64,000 nucleotides of DNA from Micrasema longulum (GCA_022494885.1 JAGVSM010002817.1:1-64000); one strand, 5' to 3'; positions 45,893 through 58,350 are shown, counted from the stretch's first letter. Translations and numbers: made by a program. Notes: a model not told the origin generated them from the sequence alone.

Positions 45893-46436
45893 GGTAGAAA
45901 GCAATCATTTTTATTATTTAGTTCGTCCTTTATCACTTCCAGTACATCTTGGTATAAAATTAGTCATATTTTTCGTGAGTTCGCTCGTAATAAACGCCGT
46001 CCTGTATTCATTTTTGCGGCGTTCTGTCCTGCACGGTCGAGGCTGTTCAGTGTTCGCGGAGTAATGAAGACAACTGCACGTCGGACTAATAGCCTAACCA
46101 AAATCGACGTTTCGCTGTCCCGTTTTCCGCATCCTAAAACTAAACCTATTTTGTTGTTTTTTTTTAAGTATCGGAATAAAATTTTCTGTGTCTGTACCTT
46201 TTCCGTTTTTCAAAATGATTTGTCATATTTGTATACCATACGTCCAAAGACGGCAGATAAAACTGGCCGCTTTTTTGGGTTTTTGGATGGTCCTAGCTCC
46301 CATAAATAACATTTTATTAAAAAAGGAACACGATATAGACACGTCAATGGTTAATATCTATAGTGTGTAATTAAAACACTTCTCTAGTGCCATACATAAT
46401 CTGGGGAGAAAATACAGGGATTCGTTTGCATGACGA

Positions 46437-47079
46437 AAATGAATGAATCGGCGCAAAAACTCAGTTGGATTTTGCGTAAACATTGCCCAATTCCGCTGGG
46501 AAGTGGTAATTTGTAATACGAATTCATTTTTGGTCCACTGTTAGCCAACGCCGGCACTTATCGCGCCCGGAGCTTCTTTATATCCAAAATATCATGTATA
46601 ATATTAAACACGCTGCCATACGACATCTTTGTGGTCTCAGCCAGCTCCCTCAATTTCACCTTGGAGTTGTTCAATATTATATCATGGATTTTTTCACGTT
46701 TTCTGGTGTACTGACGTCTTTTGTGCGTCCAGATCATTCAGCGTCATCGGCGCTTGTACGGCCACAACGAAAATCCGAAAACCACATTTGAACCATCTTC
46801 ATCGACGGTGTAGTCCGAATAATACTTATCTAGCTTGGCTTTTTCTCGGTTATCGTTTTTTTACGGAAATAAAAATGTTGAATCAGAACACCAGATTTTT
46901 TCATTTTATAAAAACACGGAGGTTGGTTGATTCTCACTGCTGTAACTTGTAAATGCGAGAAGAAAAATGGCTGAAATTTTTTCAGACGTTTAATGAAGGA
47001 TGAATCTTTTTATGATTGGTTCACATTAGTGCGTACTAACGCCATCTCTTATGATTATTCTTAACTTTAAATCCACCTA
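46437..47079 (-). mobile_element. mariner element, truncated copy
   Basis: Minus-strand remains of a mariner transposase: translated pieces resemble the N-terminal helix-turn-helix region (TPENVKK.HDIILNN, KLRELAETTK). Shares about 600 bases with 54381-55245. The right end ATCCACC then TA (47078-47079) matches a mariner end. The catalytic part is missing at the low-coordinate end. Confidence 0.75.
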
Positions 47080-47106
47080 GCAGGTGCCTACATACATTTT
47101 TTTTTC

Positions 47107-47445
47107 TGAACATGTACCGATTAAGATACTTTTAAATTTTCATAGAAAAGTACACATTTTAGTACATACTTTTCAATTTTACTTTATAGACACTCAAAGA
47201 TAACTCTGTTAATTTTCCCATTGTATTTGGGGGCTCTGGGCACCGACTACAATGGAAAGTTATCATAAGTTTTCTGTATGAAAAGCAGAATATGCATACA
47301 ATTTTTTCTTCTATACATGTTAATTTATAGGTTACCGATGAAGCTACTTTAAATGTTCATGCAAATATACCCATTTTCGTACACAAATATCGCTTTTTCT
47401 TTATAGACAGTCGAAGATAACTCTGTTAACTTCCTATTGTAATCG
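47107..47445 (+). repeat. Tandem duplication with ~220-base period
   Basis: 47107-47225 and 47333-47445 share ACCGAT.AAG.TACTTTAAAT, GTACA.A, TTTATAGACA.TC.AAGATAA, CTCTGTTAA.TT and CC.ATTGTA in the same order. Origin unknown. Confidence 0.6.
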
Positions 47446-47539
47446 GGTCCTAGTTATCTTTTACAGCCACCTAGACACAGAAACCGTTTAATTCAAAATT
47501 CAAACTTGTAAATGTACTTCATCAGTCTTAATTAGTAAC

Positions 47540-47825
47540 AATATGCGAGTTAAGATTAGGTCCCAGCTGTTTTCCATCACATTTACTTCGAATTAACTGT
47601 AGGGAACTCTCCAATCTATGATTGTGGAGAGAATATTGGTGATGAGAACTACATAATTTTTAATTGTCCTTTAATAGAAAATAAAGACGAATCGATTAAA
47701 GAAATCCTAATTGACCTTATAACTTTACCAATTTAACATCCAAATGTTATTGTTTCATGTATTAGAAACTGGGGTATAATTTCTGCAATATGTAAATATT
47801 TATCTAATGTATATTAAGTAGTAGA
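47540..47825 (+). mobile_element. LINE C-terminal remnant
   Basis: Decayed frame with VGNSPI.DCGENIGDENYIIF, NCPLIENKDESIKEILIDL and NWGIISAICKYLSN, the pattern (C-C..H..NCP) of the C-terminal domain of Jockey/R1-like LINE ORF2. Several stops. Confidence 0.55.
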
Positions 47826-47829
47826 CCTT

Positions 47830-49020
47830 TTTTTGTATTTATTTTTATTTAAGAAGGTAAACATGAACAGAAAATATAAAATGAAAAATAATGAAACCCA
47901 CTAAACCGCGAAACCGGTTGTCAGCAGGTTTCGTATTTTTCCTTTACAAAGAAAAACGTAAGAGAAATTATATAAATTTAAAAAGTAATATATAAATATT
48001 ATTAAGAACTAAAAGCATACGTACTTTTTACACACTTTTTTTACAAAAAAATAAATAGATGACTTTTAACATAAAATAATAATCAATATAAAGCTTTGTT
48101 ACATATTAGCCATTTAATTAGTTTTGTCAACATTTTCTTTTAAGATCTTAAGGATCTTTAATATTATTTTTTGTCTGTTACACCTTTTAAAATTGTAAAT
48201 ATTAATTAATTGCTACATCATTTTATATAATTTATTGAAAAATATAATCCATCAAATAATTATTTTTGTATGTTCATATTTTTAGCTCTTAATATGTAAA
48301 AGATATAGGTTCTCATCCATTATCTTTATCTTTAGAATAGTATACATATGTCCAATAAGTTTCCATGATATATTTTTCTTGTTAAATATGTATTACCAAG
48401 GTTTTGAGTTTTTTTTTCTTAATAATGCATATTATTATTGATATTTTTGTTTTATTTCCAATTTTTCTTACTTTTATTTTAAGATCTATGTATTTTTAAG
48501 TTGTTTGAGGTTTATCTGATTTTTCTGCGTTGTTTTCAGTAATATTGTTTTGCTCCCATTTATCATTTGTAAATATTGTATGTTTCTGGCTAATATTATC
48601 AAGAATGGTAATAGCCATACTAAATTAAATTTTAAAAAAACTTTACATTACAAACTAAAAACTGCTCGTTTAAAAATGTGCATCCACCGGCCACCGCCAC
48701 CGTTTGCATTATGTACTGTACTTATTAATATTGACTATTTTGCCATCCAATGTTAACACAAATATGAAAAGTACGTGCAGTAGTGCCTACTCGTATTAGT
48801 ATACGTAAACAAGTGAATGTTTACATTAATGAAATGCAAATATTTCATTACGATGAAAATTTTAATCAAATGGAATTGTATTTAAGTATTTACTCAAATA
48901 CGTCAAAAGTGTTATTTTTTTATTTGGTTTTAAATCATTTTACTTGTTTCGTAAATAAAAACTGTTGAACTAAAAAAATATAAATAATGGAGGTCGGTGC
49001 TTAAAAAATTTAACTAAATC
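47830..49020. other. AT-rich stretch without recognised features
   Basis: Low-complexity A/T-rich DNA. Plus frames at 48550-48756 and 48783-48968 are short and have no family signal. Confidence 0.45.
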
Positions 49021-49026
49021 AATCGA

Positions 49027-49188
49027 ACCGGGTTGTAATTCTGTGGCTAGCGTCGCGGACTTACGGATCGGAGGTCCAAGGTTCGCACCCCGCTCTACCT
49101 CAACCTGATTCCCATTTTCTAATAGTAAGTAATTAACAACTCGTTGAAAATGGCCCCAAAAATTTAAATATTAAGGTAAATTAAAAGA
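49027..49188 (+). repeat. SINE family C, copy 2
   Basis: CCGGGTTGTAATTCTGTGGC, GCGGACTTACGGATCGGAGG, GGTTCGCACCCCGCTCTACC, CTGATTCCCATTTTCTAATA and ACAACTCGTTGAAAATGGC, colinear with 10448-10602. Confidence 0.7.
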
Positions 49189-49969
49189 ACCCAAATGTCT
49201 ATTTCCTATATTTAAAAAAATCTAAATAAAAACTGAAGGAGTCTTAATAAGTTGATTTGCAATAGAGTTGATAATACTAATAGTGTCTATTGTTTGTTGT
49301 TTAATGTAAGTCCGTACTAGGTACGTAGATATTGCGTACTTACATATTTGTGTTACATTTTAAATAAAAATATCACTTCGAATAGATCAGTGTGAAGGTA
49401 AAATGAGATGAACGCGATTTTCATCAAATCTACTTGCTGAATCGTTCAGTATAAATTTATTACTAACAATTTGCATAAAATGCGAATGCTAGCAGGTACT
49501 GTAAATTTAATGCCAGTAAAAATCATCGCATCCTGGAAAAGCGCCTCTACCAAATACCGGAGTTAAGTAGAAGTACAAATACCTAGGAAGGCATTATTTG
49601 TTCGTCCAATACTTAACTGTTTGAAAAGTAGGTACCTACTCAGAAACTGGGCCCATATTGGCCATAGATTCGAAGCTTAAATCAGTAATCAGTTATTTTT
49701 TTGTGATTTTCAGTGACAAGTTGCCAAAAGTAACGAGTAGAAAAAAATGTAATTGGACATAAATGAATTATTATTTTAACTCGAGTTGCAAATTAGTATG
49801 CAAAGGTTCGTTCCATTTTGAAATACCAAGGAAGTTTTTATGTCAGAATAGGAACAATTTCCACGCTATAATTGCTCGTAAATATGCACGCCGTATTCAT
49901 ATTATTGACAACAATAACCAGTTACAGCAAGGAGGCAGTCTGAACTGAGACGAAGTCATAATATTTCTC

Positions 49970-50470
49970 CTGAGGTTATTTGTGGCCGCGAAGCCCTGGC
50001 CTATTTTCTGTCTATCCGCGCCGTTCGGCTATTGTTGCGCAAGCGAACTGCGCATGCAACCAGTCACTTTGAAACTGCACTTATTGCATAAAATAACCAC
50101 TCCTAATTACCTCGTCGATGTTTCTCGTGCCACTGAGATCTGTATCCAGTCTTATACATTATCTTTTCCTCGGCCATAAACACGCTGTGTACTGCAGTAA
50201 TAGATGGAGACGGTCTCTCCGACTCTCCGGTGATGTAATTTGCTAATTTCCCCACCGTGCATTATCCGGGAAAATCTTGACCGTCTTTTATCTAGGAATG
50301 TGTTCCGTATCTTCGAACGCAGAAGACTTTATACTTATCCATATTATTATTATTGTATTCAACGGAGCCCTTGTTGTACACAATAAATGGTGATTTCTTT
50401 CTGTGTCTGCTTTCATTTGCGTATACCGCGGCCCTCTCACCGCGCCGGGATTTGACTCTTATAAGAAAAA
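49970..50470. other. GC-richer non-coding island
   Basis: About 500 bases stand out by composition (CGCGCCG, GCGCAAGCGAACTGCGCATG, CCGCGGCCCTCTCACCGCGC). No frame of note, no second copy in the window. Could be a conserved regulatory element in the intron of the gene starting at 44290, or an unrecognised repeat. Confidence 0.3.
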
Positions 50471-50876
50471 GGATAATAATATAAAACTACGAAGTCGAAA
50501 GGTTCAAATGTCGTTAAGGGCATCGGTGTCGTGACCTTTTTACTGATTGGCCATTTTAATATTGTATGTACCTAGCAGGCGCCTGCAGTGACTTTAGTAA
50601 GATATATAATTGAATTGTGAATATGAACGTTAAAAACAAAGAACGGTTTTATTTAAACTTAAAATGGTATATGTATATGTATAGTATATAGCGACGAGGT
50701 ACCATTGACAATTATTACATTTTGTGAAAAAAGCATTGTTTTATTTTAAAAAGAACAATAAACTTGAATTAATAGAGCTTCTAAAAGCTCTAAAAAAACG
50801 AAATCTCATTTACTCTTCTACGCGGTCATAACTCAATTATTATCAGTAAGGATTTATTTATTAATTTTATTTTTGC

Positions 50877-51033
50877 ACCGCCACAGGGCAGGAGGCCCAA
50901 TTACAGTGGTGAATTACATCACAGAACACCCAGGGTTGAGAAAAATCACATTTAATTTTTGTGTTCTCACCGGGAATCGAACCCGCAACTTTCCGTGTGT
51001 GAGCGTCTTGACCACTACATCACTGAGGCCACC
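50877..51033 (-). repeat. SINE family B, copy 3
   Basis: Minus strand: GGCCTCAGTGATGTAGTGGT (box A), GCGGGTTCGATTCCCGGTGA (box B), then AAATGTGATTTTTCTCAACC and CTGTAATTGGGCCTCCTGCC. Confidence 0.8.
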
Positions 51034-51280
51034 AAAATGTTTTTTTCTTTCTTATTTTGAGTTAGTATTAAGTATGTTGTGCATGTGCGTGCAGACATGC
51101 ATACTTCTGTTATAAAATTTACGCTCTGAATTAAAGATTTTTCATTATTACATTTCGATCGCTCTGAACTACGAAAAATACATTGTAAGGCCCGAAGGGC
51201 AGATTTTTCTAGCATCTGAATGCCGGTGCTAGCCGACTGTTGCCTTCTAGTATTATCATATTTTACTACTACTTCTACCA

Positions 51281-51612
51281 TCACGCCATTTCTCTGTAGG
51301 GGAAGGCAGAGAGAATGGACCGCCACACACGTCTATCCTGGCATACAATCCTAGCCACATTCATACATCTTGTCATACATGCCCTTCGGTTCTGTCTGCT
51401 TTTGACATGACCAGACTTAAGATTTTGGTTTATCTGATCATGCCACGTTTTCCTTGGTCGTCCTCGTCTAACGTTGCCGTTCATTTTTGCCATACATACT
51501 TGTTTTACCATTCTCTTGTCGTCCATTCGTTCTACGTGACCAAACCATCTCAGAGACCCTTTCTTAATCTTATCAATTATACTTGACTCAGATTTACACT
51601 CTCGCCTCATAT
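51281..51612 (-). mobile_element. LINE ORF C-terminal fragment
   Basis: A 109-codon open frame reads KIKKGSLRWFGHVERMDDKR, RRGRPRKTWHDQINQNLKSG, RRACMTRCMNVARIVCQDR and WRSILSAFPY, the very common C-terminal tail of an insect endonuclease/reverse transcriptase LINE. Still open, so fairly recent. Truncated at 51612. Confidence 0.75.
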
Positions 51613-52549
51613 TTTATGACATCAGTAAATATTTTTCGTCTGACCTTTGACGTCCACAAGTTCTGGACTACCAGTACTGCTTCGGAAGCCCGAGCAACTC
51701 CAATAAGGAAAAAAGTTGACGGCATACGAACACAACCTCACACATTATATGGCAGACCTGCTTCAACGTGGAGAGGGAGTATCTACGCTCACAATGACAT
51801 TAACTCCCTCCCTCCAGTTGTCCCCCCACGGTGCGGTAGGAGCTCGGAAACTCGGCGCTTATAATAAATTGGCGCCTCAGTGTAGCCTTTGAGCTGCCAC
51901 CCTTTCATGGTTCAATTTTCGCTTTTTTCCAGAGAAGTAAATGGACTTTGAAAAGTTAGTATATACTAAACTTGTCTAGAGACAGGTGGGTATGTTTGTG
52001 TGTGTATATTGTGTTTTGTCGTATCCCTGCGAAGTAATGTATTCGGTAGATGTTTAAGAAACCTTGTTTTTAAGCCGCTTCTAAATTCAATATCAAATTT
52101 TAAATTATGACAAACACGAGTCAAAATTTCTTTAGATGCTGATGTTTTTTTCTTCGTTAAGTCGATGTATAATTGAATTTATTTTTATTTTGTATGCGCT
52201 ATTTATGTACACTTTGTTAAGATTTTTTCTAACGCATTAAACGGTTCCCCAGTATAGAGATAATATAAATTAAAATGCAAGAGACGTACTGCAGACATGC
52301 TTGTTCGCTACAAGCAATAACTTGTAACGGTATTCATAAATTTTACTTAAAATTGTGTAGGTATTACAACACAGAACATAATATATTACCCATACTCAAT
52401 GTTAGATGTACAACTACATACACATTTAATTACAATGCAACTCTGTAAAAAACACAGCTTTTGCAGTTAATAAACTTATTTTAAACATTCTACAAACAAC
52501 AAAATTTAGCATTACATTCTCTAATAGTAACCATAACCAATAATCCTTG

Positions 52550-52713
52550 ACTCTTAAAAGACTGTGGTAAATAATCCCTTTACACGTGGTGATGTAATAT
52601 CGTGTTACCACAAGCAAAAGACAGAATATTCTTAAGCTCATACATTTGAGAAAAAAAAACACGGAGACTTACAGTTTAATAATTTCTTTTCCATAATTTA
52701 TAAAAATAATCAT
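52550..52713 (+). repeat. Interspersed repeat, copy 2
   Basis: Same order as 26195-26350: ACTCTTAAAAGACTGTGGTA, CAAGCAAAAGACAGAATATT, AGCTCATACATTTGAGAAAA, TTTTCCATAATTTATAAAAA. Confidence 0.7.
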
Positions 52714-52719
52714 ATAATT

Positions 52720-54300
52720 TAGCCCTGTTATAGCAAAAAGAAATAAAAATCATAAGTTCGCCACTCATGATTCACGGGCGCGTCCCCCATCACTGTCAAC
52801 AACCGACTGAGTTTGTTTCACACAACACCGGCTACGGTGGCTACAGAACAGCGTCTCTGTCTTCCTTGTTATGTGTTCTATCTTTGTGCTCTCTCTCTCC
52901 AATACAGATGTATTGCTGTATTTGCGGACATCATTCTTCGGGTAGCAAGGTTAAATATTTTTTGTATTAAAATCCAGTATAGTTATACAAATTTTACTTT
53001 CCAAATCCGGTGTGAAAATGTCAGTTTAACGATTATAAAAAATTAAATTTCATAATTTAAAAAATAAAAGAGAAATATTATCCAGTCTCGTGTCGTATGT
53101 CGACTAGTGTGACATCACAGCCACACAAGAGTTAAGATAAACCACAGAAGTCACATTGGAGGAAATGTTCGGGAAAAAAGATTTTGCGATTGTGCGATTT
53201 CCGAAACATAACTTTTAAACCAAATTAGATAATTTCAACCTATGAGGAACTTTCAATGCAAAATAATATTTAAAAAAATAATAATAGTACATACTAAAAC
53301 AGTGTATCTGGGACTACTGATGTTTTTTTAGATTAAAACAATGTGGACTTTAGATTTTTATTTCAACTAAAAAGCATTTTTATTACGAAAGTGGAATTTG
53401 GTGTTTTATTCACGTATAAAACATATTATTGCGATAATTTCTGCACCTTTAACTTCAAAACGGCAAAAAGTGGAGTCCCGCCTTTTATCCTCTAAGGTAC
53501 AGATATTATTTTCAAATTGTATGATATATACAATTTTACGTTGATGTTCTGGCTTTTAAGTGTATGACCTGTGTTCTTACTGCTTACTATTTACATAATA
53601 TGACTCAAGTTAAATAATAAAGCTTTGCGTTTGCAACAACATACTCCAAAATAAATGTGAATGCAACTCTTAGTTCTATGGGAGCCTTGTAATATTTATC
53701 TATCTTTTGTAATTTACGACCATCATAACTGTCACACCAATTCAGTGCGCTATTTATGTACTATCAGATGCAAGCAAAAATTAGAATGTTAAACAATTCT
53801 CCATACAACAATATTCTACTCATAATTTATATTGTTGCTCTAGGTCAGGTCTACAACCTTGAAATATCACATTGTATTTTATGCACAAACTGTTTCATTT
53901 GTATGTAGTACTATGAACACTGAACACAAATCATTTATACATCAACATTAGGAGTGAAAAATGGACGGATGCCTAGCTTTTTTCATTGATATTGAAAAGT
54001 AATAACCCTTTCAGCCCGGGTGTATGTATATCCAAATATACATAAAATTTAAGGTTAATTTACTCGCCGAAATAAAAAAGCAGCGAGTTTATTTTTTAAT
54101 TAGCGGTATCCTTAAGTACGTCTCTATTTTTTTTCTGCTTATGTTAGTAACCGGCATTACACAGATATGTTAGTTTTTTATTTGACTAAATTATATTTCA
54201 AGAATTTAAAAAATGAAATTTAGTACAATTACTCTAACTTGAAAGAATAAACATTTATGTACGCATGTTTTATGACCTTTTTCGATTTTTATCGGTTTGA
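52720..54300. other. Stretch without recognised genes
   Basis: 52760-52940 is a GC-richer patch with frames of 67 and 77 codons but no family signal. The rest is AT-rich and featureless to me. Confidence 0.4.
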
Positions 54301-54380
54301 GACCCAGTGTTCATCAAAAGTTTTGTTAAGTATAAGAGATTTGAAAGAATTTTTTTTTCTAATAATTCATTTGGTGCTAT

Positions 54381-55245
54381 GTGGATCAAAAAGTTTGGAA
54401 TAAGTGAAACAAGAAAATATGTTTTTGGCCGAATTCGGTTTTATTTTCTTACTTTTTTATCCCGTGCAAAAAATGGTCCTTCGGAAGCTCTCCAAAATAG
54501 GCCTCAGTTTTGTTTCGGAGCACTTTCACCCGAAGGAACCCATTGTTTTGACTATTTCTTTGACTCTGGTGTGTAGAAATGTATCAATGTTTCATCAATG
54601 GTTATGAATCGGCGCAAAAACTTCGTTGGATTTTGCATAAACATTGCCCAATTCCGCTGGGAAGTCGTAATTTGTAATACGAATTCATTTTTCATCCACT
54701 GTTAGCCAACGCCGGCGCCTATCGCGCCCGAAGCTTCTTCATATCCAAAATATCATGTATAATATTAAACACGCTGTCATACGACATCTTTGTGGTCTCA
54801 GCCAGCTTCCTCAATTTCACTTTGGGGTCGTTCAATATAATATCATGGATTTTTTCACGTTTTCTGGTGTACTGACGTCTTTGGTGCGTCCAGATCATTC
54901 AGCATCATCGGCGCTTGTACGGCCACAACGAAAGTCAGAAAACCACTTTTGAATCATCTTCATCGACGGTGCAGTCCGGATAATACTTATCTAGCTTGGC
55001 TTTTTCTCGGTTATCGTTTTTTTACGGAAATAAAAATGTTTAATCAAAACACGAAACTCAGATTTTTTCATTTTATAAACACACGGATATTGGTTGATTC
55101 CCACTGCTGTCACTTGTAAATATATAAACAAAAATAGCTAAAATTTTTACAGACGTCTCATGAAGAATGAAGCTTTTTATGATTGAATCACATTAGTGCA
55201 TACTAATGCTATCTCTCAGGATTATTCCAAAATTTTTGATCCACC
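54381..55245 (-). mobile_element. mariner element with both ends, internally deleted
   Basis: Ends are inverted repeats of about 25 bases (GTGGATCAAAAAGTTTGGAA left, TTCCAAAATTTTTGATCCAC right) flanked by TA (54379-54380, 55246-55247). The minus strand encodes broken mariner transposase: TPENVKKSHDIILNDPKVKL, RKLAETTKMSYDSVFNIIHD, then LRRFITIDETLIHFYTPESK containing the first catalytic Asp. At 865 bases it lacks roughly a third of a 1.3-kb mariner. Stops and frameshifts make it inactive. Confidence 0.85.
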
Positions 55246-55299
55246 TAGAATATATTATGGACTAAAAAATATTTTTTTATGTCCACAGGAATTTATTCG

Positions 55300-56410
55300 G
55301 GTGTAAAAGGGTTAAGTTCATATTTATTTTCAATTGTTTCATATACAAAGTAAAGAAGTTGGCCATTCGATCAAATTTAAAGGGTTTCTTGCGTATCCGA
55401 AACTACTCACAACATAACACACACTCAACGTATTTTCGTTAAATTTATGTATAGCTATAATTCCAATCGACAAAAACACCAATATGAGTTCAACCAACTA
55501 GTCAGAAGGGTAAATACATTTTAATTGAATAACAAAAAAATAGGTGTTATTAGTTTTCTTGAACATACCGGCAGGTGCTCATTCTGTGTATTAATAATTG
55601 AAAATATTATATGGAACCTAATGACTGAAATAATTAAGGACGAGGATATCCTTTAACATCCGTTTTTTTCATTTGAACAAAAAATCAAGTTTCGTTTGAT
55701 ATTCGGTTTCGACCAAAAGGAAAAAAGATTTTTCGGTCGATTTTAATAATCTTAACTTGACTTACTATTTTATTCCATAGCAAATGCCTCGCTCTGAAAA
55801 ATCAGATCACTAGCTCGTATAACGTATATAAAACCTGCCAATTTTGAAGAACTAACTAATTATACTGGGCTGGAAATAAGGTCTGGGTCAGTAAACTATA
55901 ACATTGAAGTGTTGAATAATATTATAGTATGATTAAGGAGATAAAATTAAAATATTTTTAGCAATATTAACAAAAAAATCGTAAAGATATCTTCAATCAA
56001 AAAATTTATTACTAGATAGCTGCTATACAAAAAATAACTTGACAGTATACTTAAATTTATAGTATACCCCATAACTTTGTTGTTTTTTCTATTTTCTATA
56101 TTGATTTGTATTCAATATAATTATTTATAATTTTGCTAAATTTGCACTTTTTTAATCCCCTTTAAATGTGTTTTATTGTTCTTTTTTCTTTCTTTATTTA
56201 TTCATGGCATTTTGCAAGTTTTATCATTTTTCATTTTATCACTAGGTAGGTATGTATAATTCTTTAATTATTAATACTGTTCATTGTGGTAAATGTACAG
56301 ACTTTTTTTACAATCTATGCTAAATCATTTCCATATTCTGTATGCATTTCATGTAAAATTTAAATTAAATTATTTCCAAGGTGCAAGTTTTTTAAAAATT
56401 TATTATTGTT
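55300..56410. other. AT-rich stretch without recognised features
   Basis: No frame or repeat recognised. Confidence 0.4.
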
Positions 56411-56412
56411 AA

Positions 56413-58350
56413 GTAGGTAGGAGACACCGGGGTCCAAAGTAACATTTCAAACATTTGTACTTATTGTGCCAAATCTTCTGACTATAGACTAGAACTTAAA
56501 ATTTCAATCAGTAGCAAATTGGTTTGTATCTATAAACCTATCTTTAAATACAGAGAAAACAATAATTAAAATATTTGGCCAAACCAAGAATCCCTATAAA
56601 ATTCAAATATAACAATTAATTCCAAAATTATTAAGACGACTTCACACTGTTCTCTTTTAGGTATTAAATTATCTTTAGATAACCACTTAAACTGGAAAGA
56701 ACACGCGAAGACTGTTGTCGCGAAAATAAGCAGTTATATATTTGTACTAGACAAACTGTATAAAATAGCAAACAATGAATGTGTTATGTCCACTTATTAT
56801 GCATATGTATATTCAATTTTGAAATATGGTATTATTTTTTGGGGAAACTCTACACAGGTACAGGATGTTTTTTAAATTAAAAAAAGATGTGTTAGGAAAA
56901 TGGTACATGCTGATTACGTGGCAACATGTAGGCTGATTTTTATTAGATTAAATTTATTTACAGTGACGGGTATTTATATAATGGAACTTTGTCTTAAATC
57001 AAATCTTATTGTTAAATCAAGACCTGAATATTTTATTTCACAGGAAAAAAACCACTTTCATAACACCAGGAATAAAAATTAAAAATTCCATTGGCAAAAC
57101 GATCATTTATACAAAAAGGGCCCATATGCATCGCAGTATAAATTTTTAATAAGCTTACCAAAAAATTAAGGAAAATAAATTGGATAAAAAAAATAGCAGG
57201 AGTGTTAAAAGTGTTTCTAATAAATAAATGTTTCCATACTGTAAATGAATATTTGGAAGAAACAATTGAATAAATTAAAATGTGCTAAATATGTAAGCAA
57301 TAGACACCATAATCTTGTATAATGTTTGAACAGTTTGTTTTTTCTAAACTTATTAGTATTAAAAATAAAAATAAAGTTTTCATTAATGTATTTTTTATTT
57401 AGTTTTGGCTAGACTGTAAGAAATAGCTAGTTGCAATGAGTCCCCCATTTAACCAAGCATACCTTTGTTATTATTTTTGTATTCATCATATGTAAATTAT
57501 GGTAAGTAAAGATTGATTATTTTTAAACATTCAGAAATTACTGATATTTATCTACGTATTATTTTAATTGTTGCCTGCTCGTGGTAGTTTTAAACTATTG
57601 AGTATTTTTTGAGATTTGTCTAGTGTTATTTTGAACCCCGCTATCAGGGTCTAAAGTATCATATAGTGGGTTCGAAAGTAACGTGACGAGTATTAATCGA
57701 ATCAAAAAGAAAAGGAAGATGGCGTTCATCAGAAATTTAATTCCCAGAAACGACGAACAATTTAACAATATATATTAATAAGATCACAATTGTGACATAC
57801 ATAGTTGCCTCCGCCATAGAGCATTCTTCGTGAGTCCATTTTTTGCAGTAAATACATTGTGCGCACTCTTCTCCGGGAGGACCAGTTGATTACGTTTCCA
57901 CACATATCGAGCAAAAGCACTATTTTTTTTTCGAGAGAATACTCCACACCATTTTTTTGACATTATTTCTTTAAGTTATTCATTTTATTACTTCGAACCC
58001 CAGCCATATTTTTAATGTTTTGTCTCCAATTTCACAAAAACCACAAAGAATACCTTGAATCGATTGACTTCGACGACTTCCGATTGAAATCCGAAATTAA
58101 GTCATTTGAGTAAGATATTAATTCAAAATTTAACTATAATAATAATAATAAGAAAATACGAAATATACGAAGCGTTGAATTGTGAATATTGCTTAATATT
58201 AGACATGCGCTTCGCGACACAGAAAATTAGTAAATTGTGAGGTGTGGTGCTTGAGCACATTGTTTAAACTACGGATTCAGTTTCTCGGCATTATTTACAA
58301 AAGAGCATGGAGGGGGGGTTGTTACTTTGGACCCTGCTCTGCCTTACCCT
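56413..58350 (-). mobile_element. pogo/Tigger-like DNA element, degenerate
   Basis: Terminal inverted repeats of about 30 bases share GGGGTCCAAAGTAAC (left) and CAGGGTCCAAAGTAAC (right, inverted). Related motifs (GGGTCTAAAGTATC, GGGTTCGAAAGTAAC, ACTTCGAACCCC) recur at 57650-57685 and 57990-58002. Minus-strand 57905-57771 encodes GEECAQCIYCKKWTHEECSM..YVCHNCD, a Cys4-His-Cys3-like finger found at the C-terminus of many pogo/Jerky-type transposases. The DDE core was not recognised. A LINE fragment occupies 56480-57290. Confidence 0.5.
56480..57290 (+). mobile_element. LINE ORF2 fragment nested in the pogo-like element
   Basis: Decayed reverse transcriptase C-terminal half: LSLNTEKTIIKIFG, LGIKLSLDNHLNWKEHAKTV, LYKIANNECVMSTYYAYVYS, ILKYGIIFWGNS, then GIYIMELCLKSN and NHFHNTRNKN. 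Multiple stops and frame changes. Confidence 0.7.

Noticed and set aside
45554..46309. 251-codon open frame, the longest outside Pld exons
   Set aside because: It overlaps a repeat shared with 60230-60415, has overlapping frames of similar length on both strands, and shows no family motif. The other copy does not preserve the frame.
51583..51864. 93-codon frame next to the LINE at 51281
   Set aside because: GC-richer but with no family signal, no splice context and no second copy in the window. Probably part of an unrecognised repeat.
52767..53046. Two overlapping frames in a GC-richer patch with CTCTCTCTCCAATACAG
   Set aside because: The acceptor-like run is attractive, but neither frame resembles a protein family and phase with the 44290 exon cannot be tested.
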